Positions 1-12,700 of a DNA stretch of 64,000 nt are shown here, piece after piece. The stretch spans positions 35,336,010 through 35,400,009 of the forward strand of contig OV121088.1 in NCBI GenBank assembly GCA_921293015.1, given 5' to 3'. Numbering within the stretch: the stretch's first letter is position 1; each line of letters starts with the position of its first letter. The stretch is from Phorcus lineatus. Lineage: Eukaryota > Mollusca > Gastropoda > Trochida > Trochidae. The notes beneath the pieces were generated by a model. It was not told the DNA's origin, searched no databases, and saw only the letters and a program-made list of their open reading frames with translations. The position numbers were made by a program, and so were the translations under genes.

Positions 1-681
1 TTGTTTATACGAAAAACAAGATAAGTTTTTAAGAGATTATTATATAATGTATGGTAGATTGGAATAGAGGGTCCTACATGTATTTCATTTGTAGATAAAA
101 CAATGGCAATGATGGAAGTATGTGCTGCATGGATGTGTGTTTTAATTGAATAATGAATGGTTATCGTCAAAGAATTTTATTACATGTATCCAATTTTAAG
201 AATTGTAATCATAATGATTTTGATTTTGCACCACTCATTCAATCAATCGTTGATAGATAGATGTATGGAAAATAGATTTAAGTTCAATATCCATTTTTTA
301 AATGATTGTCTATAGATAGTTTTCGTACATTTAATTTCACAAGGAAGGCTTCTTGTGACGATGTTGTTGGTCAGATTACTAATATAGATTGTGTGAAGTG
401 ATGTATAAGTAAGATTCATGAAATCAAATGAGTAACCTGCACGTGAAAATATACTTTAATATCCAATGTACTACTGGGTGATTTCAATGATTACACATGG
501 TGAGAAACATACATAAACACAATCGTAAAAAAACGTCTTCAAACGCAATCAATATAAGGAATATATAATCCATATACTATTGCTTTATTGAACTTTAATA
601 AAAAATAATTACCAGAGATTCGTCCAAAGGCCAACATTTGTTAACTTTTATAATTACAGAATACAGTATTCATTTCAGACA
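1..681. other. Upstream flank of the protease gene, no coding exon seen
   Basis: This AT-rich stretch has no open frame or recognised repeat. A pyrimidine tract ending in CAG lies at 671–678, only three bases before the start codon at 682. The ATG may therefore sit near the start of a second exon, with a non-coding first exon and promoter further upstream or outside the window. This is inference from the splice-like sequence only; I see no convincing TATA box tied to a start site. Confidence 0.4.
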
Positions 682-744
682 ATGAAGCTTCTAGTGGCTT
701 TGGCTTTCCTGAGCTTGAGTTTTGTGAACTCAAAGATGTTGCCG
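682..744 (+). CDS. Protease exon 1: signal peptide
   Basis: Codes MKLLVALAFLSLSFVNSKML plus P. A positively charged start and a hydrophobic core of about 12 residues make a clear secretory signal, with likely cleavage after the small polar residues near 17–18. It ends in phase 0 at a GTAGGT donor (745). Confidence 0.8.
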
Positions 745-3700
745 GTAGGTCTGATTTTCTTCTTGATTCCAATTGGAAATTATAGATGTTCTATGGGTAC
801 GCTGTACGGAATGGATCAGTCGTATTCGATATAGCTTGCACAATTTATCGTTTTTGAAATGTCGTTTTATATATGAAAACTAATAATTAATGCCGCATTC
901 ACCTACTTGATGCCTTGAAATTGTTTTGCCGATATTGTATATTCCTATATACTGAGTTGTAGTCGTTTTAGTACTGGTAAGAAAAGCATATGTTCGCACC
1001 CCTCTTCAGTGACGTAAAGTGACGTCGTTGACGCCTTCATGACTATTCTCCCTGCTCGTGCTCGACATGAAAAGTAACCTTGAAATACTTAGAAATTTAT
1101 CAACATATACAACCTACAAACCAACCCACCAACCTGAAAATTCTGATAGGATACAACTTATGCATTTGATAATGCATACTGAGTCATATTTCAAAAGAAT
1201 ATACCTCTTGTGATAGAGAAATATTTCTTAAAATTAGAGAGTATATATCCTGTACTTTAAGGCGTTTTAAAAATACTTTGCTGTTAGTGGTTTGGTTACA
1301 GTGCTTATTTCGTCAACGAATGTGGGAGATATCTATAAGAAAACTTGTTCCTTTCGTGACTTTCACTCTTTTATTTTTTTCTTTCAATGACCGATATAGA
1401 TTTAACAAGTTCTGGTAGGATAGTAAGGGTAAAAACAGTTGTTCTGTAAATGAAGGTTTGAATGCAATGCACAAATATGTTCCTAACCGATTCACACTGC
1501 TTTCATAACCTGATTAGAAATACTAAATATGACATCATTAATGTCATTATCACTACATGTTGAACATTACAAAACATTTTTAATTTTTTGTTTTCAAGGG
1601 AAGCATTTTTGTATAAGCTGTCTTAGCCTATTTGATGATCCCTGAAGTATGTCACAATGTTTGGAAGATGAAATACTGTTTAAATAACATATTATTTTCT
1701 TTCATTACCTACATGGGCGATCATATTGGGGTTCATATTTTTGTTACGATACCCTAGGGCAAATATCACTTTTTCATTGTGACACGTAAAAAACATTCCT
1801 TTGACGTCACAGTTCGCCTACTACGTTGTGTTCCAAATGCGCATATGGCTATGCTTGGATGTTTATTTTGATTAGTTTCTTTGATTACACGACTTCGGTA
1901 ATAAACAGAATTTCATATTCGTGTCCATTACATACTATGTTTACGACACTTGTGCTTCAATATCACTATATCCCACGCTCTCGCTTGAGAAATACTAATA
2001 TTATGCACGTGTGTCGTAAACATGGTATGTCATGGACACGAATAAATTATCCTCTATCTATGTTTAACAGGTCATCATGCCTGAACCGGAAGAGCCTGAT
2101 ACGTCTAATCAGAAGGTGATCTATACAACTGGTAACCAATTCAGTTGGACATCCTTTTCTTAACCAGGAATATATATATATATATTCGACTTGGACAGGT
2201 ATATTTTTCTATGTTAAACTGGGTTTGCCAAGAGTTCAATCAATCAATCTTTATTCAGTACTCAGAAGGCCTCAGGCCTATAGTACAGAACATTTATATT
2301 ATATTCCTGGTTAAGATATATATTATTGTAGTAGAAATTGTGAAATGAATGACGCAGCATCATTAAAAATAGTTCTCTCCTAATTGTGACGCATTCTGTT
2401 TGTGTTATTCCAAAAATGGTGAAATCTTCAAACTATGTTGTTTTATATGTTCGTCATCCAGATCATTTTGCTTGTTGATAGTCATCTTGTGACGAATGCG
2501 CTTTTTTGTGAAAAGATGTTATTTTAATAAGCGAAAATAAGCATTGAAAGTTTGAATCAATGTTTTGTTTCCCATATATATCTTTCAAAACAAACGTTTA
2601 AAGAGCCACAGAGTATGTCGGTGCTTCTTATATATTTTTAAACAGAAACACATAAACATAATATCAGTTGGTAGATGAATTATTCATCTACAACATTGTA
2701 TATGAGAAATATTATACAAATAACAATAAGTCGACGATATTACGTTCTAAAGACACCTGCTCGTACGAGAAGTGCGCGCTAGTGAACTGTGATGTCATCA
2801 TGCGGATTTTCCTTTCTTGTGTACTAAGCCCCTTAGGATATATTGAAAACAAATAAACGAATTACCTTTCTTTCATTAATTTATGATATTCAGTTTAAAC
2901 TTTTTAGCTCGTGAAAAGTAAAAACCATAAACTTGTTGAAAATAAGGTTACCACAACTGACCCAGGAACAGATATTACCCGACACACTTACAATATACAT
3001 ATATAACTTTAACCTCCGTTCCTTCAAAGACTGAGAAATTATAATTTAATGTGTTATGAAGGAAAGTACCTCTACTTGCTCTTTGGAAAATGGGAATCTT
3101 ATAAGTGTTACTTCTTCTTCTTGAATGTGAAGGCAATGTATCGAAGATAAGTACGTTAAGTTTTCGAAAAATGATTTATTTGTATAGCCACATTTTTGCC
3201 TTATAGTCCCACACTTTTAACGTTAAGTCAAATCATAAACGTATTCGCTGTTTTGACTAGGCATTTGTCGTCCTTTTCAATCAACTTGTCGCCGTTCTAG
3301 TTTGTTGTCGAACTGTAAATCACTTTTCGTTTCCTTCGCCTCGCTGTCCTCTTAGTTTGTAGGATATGAGCCTCCTATGACAACATTGTTTTGCGCGTGA
3401 AAATAATAATAAACCCGATCTATAAATAGACTTGGGAAATACCTTTACTAATCTCGGCTTAATTGGGGTTTAAATTGGCTACACGTTATTTGTATATCTT
3501 TCACCGAGGTACACCTTTTGCAACATTTTAATTACCTTGTATCAACTCTGTGGCCCTTTAAGGTATTCTCAGTTAACTTAACCTTGAACAATACTATTCT
3601 GACCTTCTTTCGTCGGTCTAGCGGCGTGTTATATAAAGAAAACAACCGTGTTTCAAGTTGCAAAAACATAAAAATAAGTAAATAAAGACTCAAATCATGC

Positions 3701-6700
3701 ATTTGTCAAATATAACTAGGAAAAAGACCAAATTACTCAAATATATACACTTCGTTGCAAAAAATAAAACTTGAATGCCATTTAATTTGTGTAACATATT
3801 TTGAATACATAGTCCTAAGATTCAGTTTGAAACCTTTTTGTAGCATTCCCAAACATACCAAAATCGTTTATATTACTTTCTCATGTGTTCCACAGCTGGA
3901 CATAATTGAACCGAAGGAAACTCTTGACCCCGATGGTGACATTTTATCTACTCATCGGGTAACAATACATTTTATCAAACTTTTCTTCTTTTTAATCTTT
4001 TTTAAAATTCCATTTCAAGCATCTTTTACATTATATATTTGTATATATGCGGTGGCAGTAAACATCTTTGTACATGGATTATAGTTACATCGAAGTTCAT
4101 ACAGTAGTCGTAATGCATTCATTTTGGGTAACAAGAGTGTAATTTGTTAAATGGACATAGTTTTGCTGGATTTTATGAGTGCTTCATAGTTGTGTCAGAG
4201 TTATTGCTATATTTGGCCATTTTCTAGTAAATTGATAATATCTGTCATTTTAAATTGCAATAAATTTGTCTATCTTGTAAACATCCTTAAGTAGTGAAAG
4301 AAATGCTTCGTAAGATATATCTTGTTGTGTTAGGCTTGATATATAAATATACCTTACAGCAAGTAGTAAAACATGATTTATGAATGGTTTGTTTGAGAAT
4401 TCGCCAAAAATGATAATAAATTTAGACAGTTTCAGATTTAATTGTAGATTGTTGTTCAAGAATGTTTCAATTTTATGCCAAAAGTTCTGAACAAGATGAC
4501 AGTCAGAATAAACATGTGATATATCTTCTGGAGCATTCTTACAAAAAGAACAAGTATCATCATCAACTTATTTCATTTTCATTAATTCTTTCTTAGTATA
4601 CACAATTCTGTTGATAAATCCGCATTGGAAGTCTAACAATTTGCAGTCTTTTGTGTATTTTCTAAAATAAACTAAATACATCTTTCCAATTAATCTCATG
4701 CAAAAATACATTATTCCAGTATTCTAATGATTTTGCTATGGTATCATCCTTAATTAATTCATCAAAATATTTCCTGGAGTCTTCAGCCATAGTAAACATT
4801 TGTTTATTACTATATGTGGCAAGTGGTGGGAGAATTTTTGGTCTTGAATTCCTTATTTGAAACCTCCAGCTAGTTGGAATATTCAATATTAACCGTTGGT
4901 AATCTAAGAAGGTTCCCTTGATTTTGTATCTTTCTATGAAATCTTCAAAACTTAGAAAGCCATTTTCATCACAAATATCTATGATACCTACATTTTATCA
5001 AACTTAATTTTTGAAAAACAAATGTCTATTAGTACTTCTTGAAAGAATATTTGACGTTTATTGTACAGAAGCATGTGCATTACATTTTATTGAAGCTAAA
5101 TATATTTTTTTAATTTTTAATATGTTTTTTTTTTTAAAATTCATATTTTTATTTTAAAATATATATACATGCAGGTATATATATTTTAATGATATGCTGT
5201 TTAACCCCCCAAATAATTTTAGATAATGCTTGCTTAGTGAACTTTCTCCTTGCTTGGTCCAACAAATATAACGACTTCACAGTTTTGTCTGTTGACTTCA
5301 TCGTTGATGTTGTATGATGTAACTTTAATTTCACGGAGTGGAATACCATATTTCGATATTTGAACGTACGGATTTTAAACCAAAACTGCTGTATTCCATC
5401 ATTTTAAGTTTGTAAAATCTTTTATCTCAAGTTAAAATTCATAAGGTAAATTGATGCTGTTTCTTCAAAAGGAAAGAATTTTAACAGAGATTGATTAACT
5501 ATATATTCTTGGTTAAGATGTTTCAGTTAATTAACTAAATCTAGTAAGTTTTGTTTTCTATGCTAGATATGCAATTTTACACCGAGAAGCTATGAATATT
5601 CTTAGATAGGGAAGTTTAGGATAGGACGACACATTCTTAGGTAGGGAAGGTTAGGAAGTACACATATTCTTAGATAGGGAAGTTTAGGAAAGAACGTATA
5701 TTCCAGATTCTTAGTTTGCGAGAGTTAGGAAATGATGCGGATTTTAAATTCTAAAGGATTGGGAAAGTCCACATATTTTTAGATTATGAAAGTTGGGAAA
5801 AGACGCATATTCCTACTTTGGAATTGGCCGATTCCAAATTTGAAAAATAAAGGAAAGGGAGCAAATTCCAAATTAAGAAAGGTTATTAAGGATGCAAATT
5901 CCTAGTTTGGAAAGGCAATGACATGACATAGATTCTATATCTAGATATAAGGTAGATTCAAAATTGGGAAAGGTAAGTAAAGGACGAGCATAGAGAGATA
6001 GGAAAGAGCGAACATTTTTGCTTGACGGACGTATGAGGTACTCGAGAAAAATTTCAGATCAACCTTTTTTCTCGTAGACCTTGTCTAGTTCTGCTGGGAA
6101 CCATCAACGCCGGAAGAGAGTAGCTATAACTCACTATAGCAGATTGTGGACTAACGGCATCGTCCCGTACATACTTGATGGTAACCTGTGTAAGTGAACT
6201 GTTCATACTTGGACACAAAACTTCTAATCATTACCTTGTATAGCCTTTAGTTATAATATCCTTCATATTTTCAGTAAAGAATCGGGATATTTGTCATTTA
6301 GTCTCTTGTTACATTTTAGTGGTCAGGAAAGGGACATATTAAGTCTTTAGAATGCATTCTAATATTATCTAAATAAGAATATTACTCATTTCTTTGTATT
6401 TAGATGCATTACAACTTGTGGTTAACTGGCCTTATATGTCTTTAGGATAAATGGGTTTTAAACATAAAAACGACCGCCTTCAAATAATTTTTTGTGTGAA
6501 GCTGACTCAGGTTGGACTTTCTCTTTTCTCATTGATGAACGTTTGCATTTAAGCCAATGAAGAAGAGACCGCTTTGATGGATGGCATCACTGACATAGAA
6601 TATCACACTTGCGTGGACTTCTACCATAAGGATTCTGAGGGATTTTTATATAATCCAACTTTCTCCGAATATTTGCACTTTACACATCAACAGGGGAGCG

Positions 6701-9700
6701 GGTGAGGAATTTGCTTTCTAGCAAAGAATAGTAAATGTGCATTTGTAGGGAGCTTTTTCTATGTACAAGGCACTTGCTCAAAGCCCTAACACAACAATCA
6801 TATACATGGGTAGAGGAGGAAAGTTTATTAAGTTGTAATGTGCAGCAAAAAGATGTGTTTCCAACGAGCGTTTGAAAGAGGTAACGCAGTTGTTGATTTT
6901 ATGGCCAATGGGAGAGAGTTCCATAGAAGAGGGACAGAACAAGCAGAGGACTTTTTTCCCCAAAAGTTTCATATTTTTAGCGAGGCACAGAAAGCATGTT
7001 TTGACTTTGGGAACGCAGTTTCCTTTCTGGGATGCAAAGGTTTAGCTATTCACTTAAATATTGAGGAATTCTCAATTCTGTAAACAAAACACATCAGTTA
7101 GGATTTAATTCTTGATTTTACATGTAGCCGATGTAGATCTTTCATGAGAGGTGTGATATGACAGAGGTTTTGTTGAGTTCTGTGGATGATCATGTCGGCT
7201 GTATTTTGTACATTACAATTTAGAGAGTAGCTTCTACGAAAACTCAAAAGGGAGACTATTGCGGTATACAAGTAGTGAGATGACCAATACTTGAACTAGA
7301 CGATGTGCAGCGTCACGGTCGATAACATGACGTGTTCCTCCAAATGAAAACATCTGCAAATTAATGATGGAGAATGATTGTTGATAAGGAAGTATTATAT
7401 TGTATACAATTCACATGCGAATCCAGTTTTAAACGTGTTTTTTTTCTATATTACGACAATGTGTTTATCGCGAATTATCTACAGTGCTTAAACAACTAAA
7501 AGGTTTTGCTATTGAGCCCAACAGGGGAAGGTCACAGTGATTTAAGTAGTAGTAGTAGTTATGGGGTCGCTGGTTGCAGTTCCTTTATAAATGCGATTGC
7601 TGGCTGATTCTGAGGGTGCTAGTTCGAATCCTTCGATGGATTCGTCATTAATTAGTGAACTAATGTACAATCTCAATAGTGTGATTCCAAATTTAACATT
7701 GATTCTGGTTAGTTTATTGCAAAATAGAATTTGAACCAAACGATCCAGTTACGGTTCAAGTTTCAATATAAAAAAAAATACTTGGAAAGGTACCTCATAA
7801 AAAGCAATAGATATTCGATAACAATTATTGTGTCAACCAAATTAAATAGGAATCTGTTTATGCTCTCTTATATTATGTTAAAGTTTTGTCAAAATTTGAT
7901 AACGAATGTTTTCTTCATATGTTTGATCTAGTAAGCTCAATATTATTCGAGTTTCTAGATAAAATCTTTTTTTCTTGTTTTACAGGTGTGTTTCATACGT
8001 GGGGAGAGTGTACGAAAATCAAAGCATCGTTACATGCGATACGCCGGTGAACAAAATCAAACAATATTTAGAAATTTCATTTCCCTAAGAATTTAATCGA
8101 TGTATCATTACTGTTCCCTAGCTGGCGAGAACAGAATATTTAGATGAACTTTGTATGAAATTAGCGTTTCCATGTTCATAAACTGATAAGATTTAATCTA
8201 TAGAAAGATGAATTCACATTGGTCATAATCGACAAAGAAAGCTTCAAACAATTATTCAATTGACAGACAGAGACACAGAGAGATTGGGACACAGAGAGAT
8301 TGGGACAGACAGAGAGATAGAGACACATAGAGACAGAGACACAGAGAGATAGAGACACAGACAGACAGAGACACAGAGAAAGAGATTGAGACAGGCAGAG
8401 AGATAGAGACACAGAGAGATTTGGACAAACAGAGAGATAGAGACACATAGAGATAGAGACACAGAGAGATTGGGACAGACAGAGAGATAGACACATAGCG
8501 ATAGAGACACATAGGCACAGAGGCACAGAGAGATAGAGACACAGAGACACAGAGAGATAGAGACACATAGAGATGGAGACACATAGATATAGAGACACAG
8601 AGAGATAGAGACACAAGGAGATTGAGACACAGAGATAGAGACACAAGGAGATTGAGACAGACAGAGAGATAGAGACACATAGAGATGGAGACACATAGAG
8701 ATAGAGACACAGAGAGATAGAGACACAAGGAGATTTGAGACAGACAGAGAGATAGAGACACAGAGAGATAGAGACACAGAGACACAGAGAGATAGAGACA
8801 CAAGGAGATTGAGACAGACAGAGAGATAGAGACACAGAGAGATAGAGACAGGAACAGGGAGAGAAGGGGAGGGTGGGGGAGGAGAGAGAGAGAGACTGCT
8901 TGTATCGTATATGATGTATGACGGCAATACTATCTGGGTACGCATTGGAACTAATTGTGCTCCCCTTTATTCTGTGACATCACACCATGCCAACGTCATT
9001 AAGAACCATGATTACCGCTGTATTGTGTGAGACCGCGGTCAAACCATTCCAACATTATTTTTTTGGGGAAAATATTTGTAACTAGAGCTATTAAGAAGGT
9101 TTTTTTTTAAGAATCAGTGACACCATTAAAAAAGAGTTATTCAGTAATTTTGAAAGCAACAGAAAATAAAATTAAGAGACGGCCCAAATCAAGTGAATAC
9201 GAGCTGACGTTTATCGATAGGTCAATTAGCATATTTTTTCAAAAGAGCAGTCAGAATCAGGAAATAACCTTAATCATGTCACAATACTGTTTGCCAACTA
9301 GGAAATCGCCATTCACGAGATGCTACACGCCCTTGGAATCTTTCACGAGCATAACCATAGGGACAGAGATGACTACGTGCAAATCCGGTTTAACAACATA
9401 CGGGAAGGTAATTTTCATTGAGTTAAATTGTAATGATTGAATGAGATAGTTTGATCCTTCAGTGATAAACCCACTATCTGAGTACAGCAGAGTAACTTTA
9501 TCATCTCTGCTCTGATTGGCGTTAAAGTGTAAATGCTTCAACTGGTTTCTTGTTGAATTTGGCATATAACTTTTGCAAATTATGAAGAATTTGAATAGAC
9601 CCGTCGTTAATTTGAGATGTAAAAAGAAAAAAAAGAATGGGTTAAACTTACTTTTTAACATAAATTGTTGAATCTTTTCCGCCTGTCAGCCCTTCACAAC

Positions 9701-12700
9701 AGTTTTTCTCTTGGGTCAAATCGTTATTTTAAAAATAAATTACGGAAAAAACATTGTTAGATGGGCAACAAATGGGCCATCTTCCCAAGGTAAAGTAAAA
9801 ATGTATCGACATAGACGAAATGTTTGAATGAAATATAGTATTCTGATATATGCTGAACACCTTCAAGAAATATCTTTTTAGTAGACATAAATTTCGTTTT
9901 CTGAAAATAAAAGGAAAAGTTCTCTCTTCGTCAGGCCCAGGTTACTCTCAGCAGTTCGAGGTGCGGGACGAGTGGTACGTTGATGCAGGATCATATTCGC
10001 CCTCGTCAATCATGCACTATTCACCTTACGTAAGTGAACTTCCTTTAAACGCACTAGTGCACACCAATATTTCGTAAACACAACGAATGCACAGATACTG
10101 CATATCTGTCGATATTACGATCCTCGTACCTCGTAAGTTTTTTAAAACAACTATTTATGTATTCAGGTAGTAAAGTTGATTTTTAAAGGCCGGAAGTATT
10201 TAATGCACCGTTGTCAATCTAATAATAATGCTAATGGTGTGTTATCAAATCGGTTAATTTACAACATTGCTTTCATAAAACATATTTCAATCTTTGTTTT
10301 CAGTTCAGAGTTTAGGTAAATTCAATAGCTGCACACAATACTAGTTCAGCCGTTTTCAACTGTCCATAATTTATCCGTTTTGTGCACAGCTAACCATAGA
10401 TTTTTTATATGTCCAAGCCGACAGCGGCTGTCTTAACGTTTTCATTGTTGATTGCAGGTCAATTGTAAAGACAGTTATGTATATCAATAGTGCCTTTAAA
10501 CTAATGATAAGCTCCATTCTCAACCCTACCGTAGTTTACTGCATTTTCTGTACCCGATCGCAGCGCCTCTATCAACGACATTGAACTCATTTATTTTTTT
10601 GGTATTGTAAAAGACTTTTCAACATAATTCAAAGCGTAAGGAACGAACAGTGGAAAGATTGGGAATGAAACATTTTGTTCTACTTTCAATGGATTTTCTT
10701 ATCATGAGGCAATATCTTCAGCATATGTATTTGGAATCAGATCACGGCTCATGTGGATAACGACGAGAATCAACTTCACCCATTAAGCAAAACTTGCGCT
10801 AGCTCTTCGTCAAACTGCACCTGAACTTGATAACCCTAACTGGGAGCTCTCCGAGATAATAAACCACGAAGTTTGTCGATCAGCAAAGCTTTTACTAGCC
10901 TGTGATTGAGATTGGTGCAAGTCTTACCTTGCCGTGTTCTTACTGCAATGCTGCATTCATCTTGAAAGATTTCCTTAAACCTTTGATATTTGATAAATTC
11001 TATATATTTAATAAATTTTATAACTGAGTTTTTACGATTTTGTTTGAAGGATGTATTAGGTCATTGCTGACCTTTAGGAAAAGACATACATGTACTAGTA
11101 TAGGGTGTAATGTATCGCGTTTGTTCATCAAAGTTATTTCTAATTTTTCAATAGATTGTTTTTTAACCATGTTTTATGTTTCGTCAAATTTTGTTAAAAG
11201 CTATAAACTTATTATTCATGTGTCACCTTTTAAAAACCTCTAGTATCACCATTCTTACAAAAACTGATAAAGTTATCAACTGATTTAATTGATTAGTGTA
11301 TTGTTTAAAGAATGGATAGGATATAAGCAAATTCATTGTATTACACATACTACATTTTTAAAACAACAAAATGTATCAAACATAGTTTATGGTCACTACA
11401 TTTAATAAGATTACCTCTTCTTTGAAAGGCTTTTACTAAAAATAACTACCGGACCATGGCAACTTTAGATGGGTACCACACCACACATCACTCAGATACT
11501 TGGGAAGCCTACAAACAAGTCAACGAACTGTACAGTTGCAGCGGTAAGTCTGTTCACGATATACTACAAAAGGTTACAAACCATTCCAACATTCAATACA
11601 TGTACATTTTAGTTCAAGAATATGTGGAGAATGAATTCATTAAATTCGTCAACGTTTGATTGTAAGGCGTTGAGGGAGGCTAGTAGATCATTGAGTGCAA
11701 ACATTGGCGAGTTGGAATAAAAGATTATATCACTTAAACTTTAAGTTTGTACACGAGAATTTTAACTTTATATAGGTCTAAAGGGGCAAGATCACGGTTT
11801 GGAAAGGAATCTCTTCAAAGTTTCCGGAATAAACATTGTTCTATGCCCTATATGTTATATTAAGTAGGCCAATTGAGACTATTTGTAAACATTTTGATGT
11901 TTTGATAAAATTAAAACAAATTGGTGAAATGATAACGTTGTGACCAAATGAGACAATTTGCGAACATTTTGATGTTTTGACAAAAATAAAACAAATTGAT
12001 GAAATGATAACGTTGTGACCAAATGAGACAATTTGGGAACATTTTGATGTTTTGACAAATATAAACAAACTGGTGAAATGATGACGTTGTGACCAAATGA
12101 GACTATTTTTGACTATTTTGATGTTTTGACAAAAATAAAACAAATTGATGAAATGATAACGTTGTGACCAAATGAGACAATTTGGGAACATTTTGATGTT
12201 TTGACAAATATAAACAAACTGGTGAAATGATGACGTAGTGACCAAATGAAACAATTTGTGAACATTTTGATGTATAGACAGATATAAACAAAATGGTGAA
12301 ATGATGACGTTTTGACCAAATGAGACATTTTTTGAACATTTTGATGTTTTGACATATATAAACAAACTGGTGAAATTATGACGTTGTGCCCAATTGAGAC
12401 AATTTCGGAACATGTTAATGTTTAGACAGATGTAAACAAAATGGTGAAATGATGACGTTGTGACCAAATGAGACAATTTGTGAACATTTTGATGTTTAGA
12501 CAGATATAAACAAAATGGTGAAATGATGACGTTTTGACCAAATGAGACAATTTTTGAACATTTTGATGTTTTGACATATATAAACAAACTGGTGAAATTA
12601 TGACGTTGTGCCCGATTGAGACAATTTCGGAACATGTTAATGTTTAGACAAATATAAACAAACTGGTGAAATGATGACGTTGTGACAATTTCGGAACAAT

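Noticed and set aside
8176-8945. Three overlapping minus-strand frames of 183–229 codons
   Set aside because: Low-complexity Ser/Leu/Cys/Val translation of a purine-rich satellite, open in every frame.
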